From an uncultured Caryophanales bacterium (GTDB lineage: Bacteria > Bacillota_I > Bacilli_A > RF39 > UBA660), in contig CAMVMQ010000057.1 of NCBI GenBank assembly GCA_947168625.1, forward strand, positions 1 through 5,637: DNA of 5,637 nucleotides, in the 5' to 3' direction. The number at the start of each line of letters is the position of its first letter. Within the stretch, counting starts at the first letter, position 1. A program made the position numbers and the translations under genes. A model generated the notes under the pieces. That model did no database searches and had not been told where the DNA came from. It was given only the letters and a program-made list of their open reading frames with translations. Shown here piece after piece: positions 4,286 to 5,637 of this stretch.

Positions 4286-5637
4286 ATGTTTTTATATAAT
4301 ACACTTACTAAAAAGAAAGAGGAATTTATCCCTCACAGTATTAATGAAGTTACTATGTATACTTGTGGTCCTACGGTATATCACTATGCTCATATTGGTA
4401 ACTTAAGAACATATATATCTGAAGATATCTTAGAAAAGTCATTAAATTATCTAGGATATAATGTCAAAAGATGTATGAATATAACTGATGTTGGTCATAA
4501 TGTTGGAGACTCAGATGAAGGTGAAGATAAAATGACTTTAGCATCAGAAAGAGAACATAAAAGTGCTTTAGAAATAGCTAAGTTTTATACTGATGCTTTT
4601 CATAAAGACTGTGATAAACTAAATATTAAGTGGCCAGAAATAGTATCTAATGCTACGGATAATATTGATTTCTATATCAAGATGATTGAAAAGTTACTAA
4701 AAGAAGATTATGCCTATATAGCAGATGGTAATGTCTATTTTGATACAAGTAAATTTAAAAATTATTATGAGTTATCGGGAAGAAATCCAGAAGAATTATC
4801 TGTAGCAGTCCGCTCTGATATTGAAGTAGATACTTCAAAAAAGAATCCTTTTGATTTCGGACTATGGTTTACTAATTCTAAATTTAATAATCAAGAACTA
4901 CAGTGGGATTCGCCTTGGGGTAGAGGATATCCTGGGTGGCATATAGAGTGTTCTTCAATAGCTATAAAAAATTTAGGAGAATACTTAGATATCCATTGCG
5001 GAGCAGAAGATGCTGTCTTTCCTCATCATACTAATGAGATAGCTCAGTCTGAATGTTATTTAGGACATAAATGGTGTACTTATTGGATTCATATGGGATT
5101 CTTAAATGATAAAGAAGGTAAGATGAGTAAGAGTAAAGGAGAATTCTTAACCGTATCTTTACTTGAAGAAAAAGGCTACGATCCCTTAGCATATCGTTAT
5201 TTATGTTTAACAAGTCCATATAGGAAGCAATTATCTTTTAGCTATGATATCTTAGATGGGGCTACTACTCAGTATAAGAAGTTAAAACAAAGGGTACTAT
5301 CTTTAACTGATGATGGAGAATATAGTCAAATAGACTTTGATAATTATAATAATAAATTTAAAGAGTGTTTATCTAATGACTTAAATACCTCTAGTGCTAT
5401 TACTGTATTATTTGATTTATTAAAAGATAATAATATTAGTGATAGAACTAAAAAATCACTAGTAGAATCTTTTGATAAAGTATTATCATTAGACTTATTA
5501 AAAGAAGAAGAAGTAAATACTGAATTAGATTCTTATATTAAAGAAATGATTGAAAAGAGAGCTTTAGCTAAAAAGAATAAGGATTATGAAGAAGCAGATA
5601 GAATTAGAAAAGAACTATCTGAAAAAGGTATAGAACT
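4286..5637 (+). CDS. cysS: Cysteinyl-tRNA synthetase (CysRS), C-terminus cut by window end
   Basis: Class I synthetase that charges tRNA-Cys with cysteine. The open frame runs from ATG 4286 to the window edge for 450 codons with no stop. It ends in the usual C-terminal helix pattern (YEEADRIRKEL), so probably only 10-20 residues are missing. Catalytic signatures are intact: CGPTVYHYAHIGN (27-39) supplies the HIGH-type motif as HIGN, and KMSKS is at 279-283. The expected zinc ligands are C27, C222 (in WHIECS), H247 and E251 (in HHTNE). The 25-residue spacing from C222 to H247 equals that of C209 to H234 in the E. coli enzyme. AGGAGG (4274-4279) lies six bases before the start. It follows dinD with no visible terminator or good promoter, so read-through from the serine T-box operon is likely. 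Confidence 0.96.
   Translation, partial: MFLYNTLTKKKEEFIPHSINEVTMYTCGPTVYHYAHIGNLRTYISEDILEKSLNYLGYNVKRCMNITDVGHNVGDSDEGEDKMTLASEREHKSALEIAKFYTDAFHKDCDKLNIKWPEIVSNATDNIDFYIKMIEKLLKEDYAYIADGNVYFDTSKFKNYYELSGRNPEELSVAVRSDIEVDTSKKNPFDFGLWFTNSKFNNQELQWDSPWGRGYPGWHIECSSIAIKNLGEYLDIHCGAEDAVFPHHTNEIAQSECYLGHKWCTYWIHMGFLNDKEGKMSKSKGEFLTVSLLEEKGYDPLAYRYLCLTSPYRKQLSFSYDILDGATTQYKKLKQRVLSLTDDGEYSQIDFDNYNNKFKECLSNDLNTSSAITVLFDLLKDNNISDRTKKSLVESFDKVLSLDLLKEEEVNTELDSYIKEMIEKRALAKKNKDYEEADRIRKELSEKGIE

Noticed and set aside
5031..5219. Open reading frame of 62 codons on the minus strand
   Set aside because: It is antisense to the KMSKS region of cysS, with no recognisable motif.
167..5637. UGA recoding as tryptophan, as in mycoplasmas
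   Set aside because: Conserved tryptophans are TGG, no in-frame TGA interrupts the long genes, and the visible tRNA-Trp has a CCA anticodon.

Overview
The window looks like a chromosomal housekeeping locus from a low-GC, Bacillota-type bacterium, possibly one of the AT-rich uncultured Bacilli or Mollicutes-related gut lineages. The reasons are the AT-rich coding sequence, AAAGGAGG-type ribosome binding sites, a T-box leader, TTGACW/TAAAAT promoters and TAA stop codons throughout. Tryptophan is read from TGG, the only tryptophan tRNA in view has a CCA anticodon, and no long gene has an in-frame TGA. The standard code therefore applies and this is not a UGA-recoding mycoplasma. I cannot place the species.

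Layout. Bases 1-54 hold the 5' part of a tRNA-Trp gene on the minus strand, cut by the window edge. Its promoter lies back to back with that of hisS. hisS (167-1474, plus strand) encodes histidyl-tRNA synthetase and ends in a hairpin terminator that overlaps its stop codon. The 396-base gap from 1475 to 1870 is fully used: the hisS terminator, a promoter, tRNA-His(GUG) at 1575-1651, and then, after about nine bases, a T-box leader with its own terminator. The T-box specifier reads as UCU (serine) and the leader precedes a tight gene row: a DUF1653 protein (1871-2116), serS (2116-3399, start overlapping the previous stop by one base), dinD (3423-4250) and cysS (4286 to the window end, missing only its last residues).

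How the parts work together. Uncharged tRNA-Ser should bind the T-box, block the terminator at 1805-1855 and raise expression of DUF1653, SerRS and probably also DinD and CysRS, since I see no terminator or convincing promoter between these genes. I see no separate promoter between tRNA-His and the T-box, so the tRNA and the leader probably share one transcript, with the T-box terminator also ending the tRNA transcript when serine is plentiful.

The main oddities are this tRNA-His/T-box fusion, a dinD gene (SOS-type DNA-damage protein) with different base and codon use lodged between two synthetase genes, and a SerRS with archaeal-like motifs. I see no CRISPR array, insertion sequence, phage module or clear new defence system. 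The candidates for novelty are regulatory architecture rather than a new protein family.
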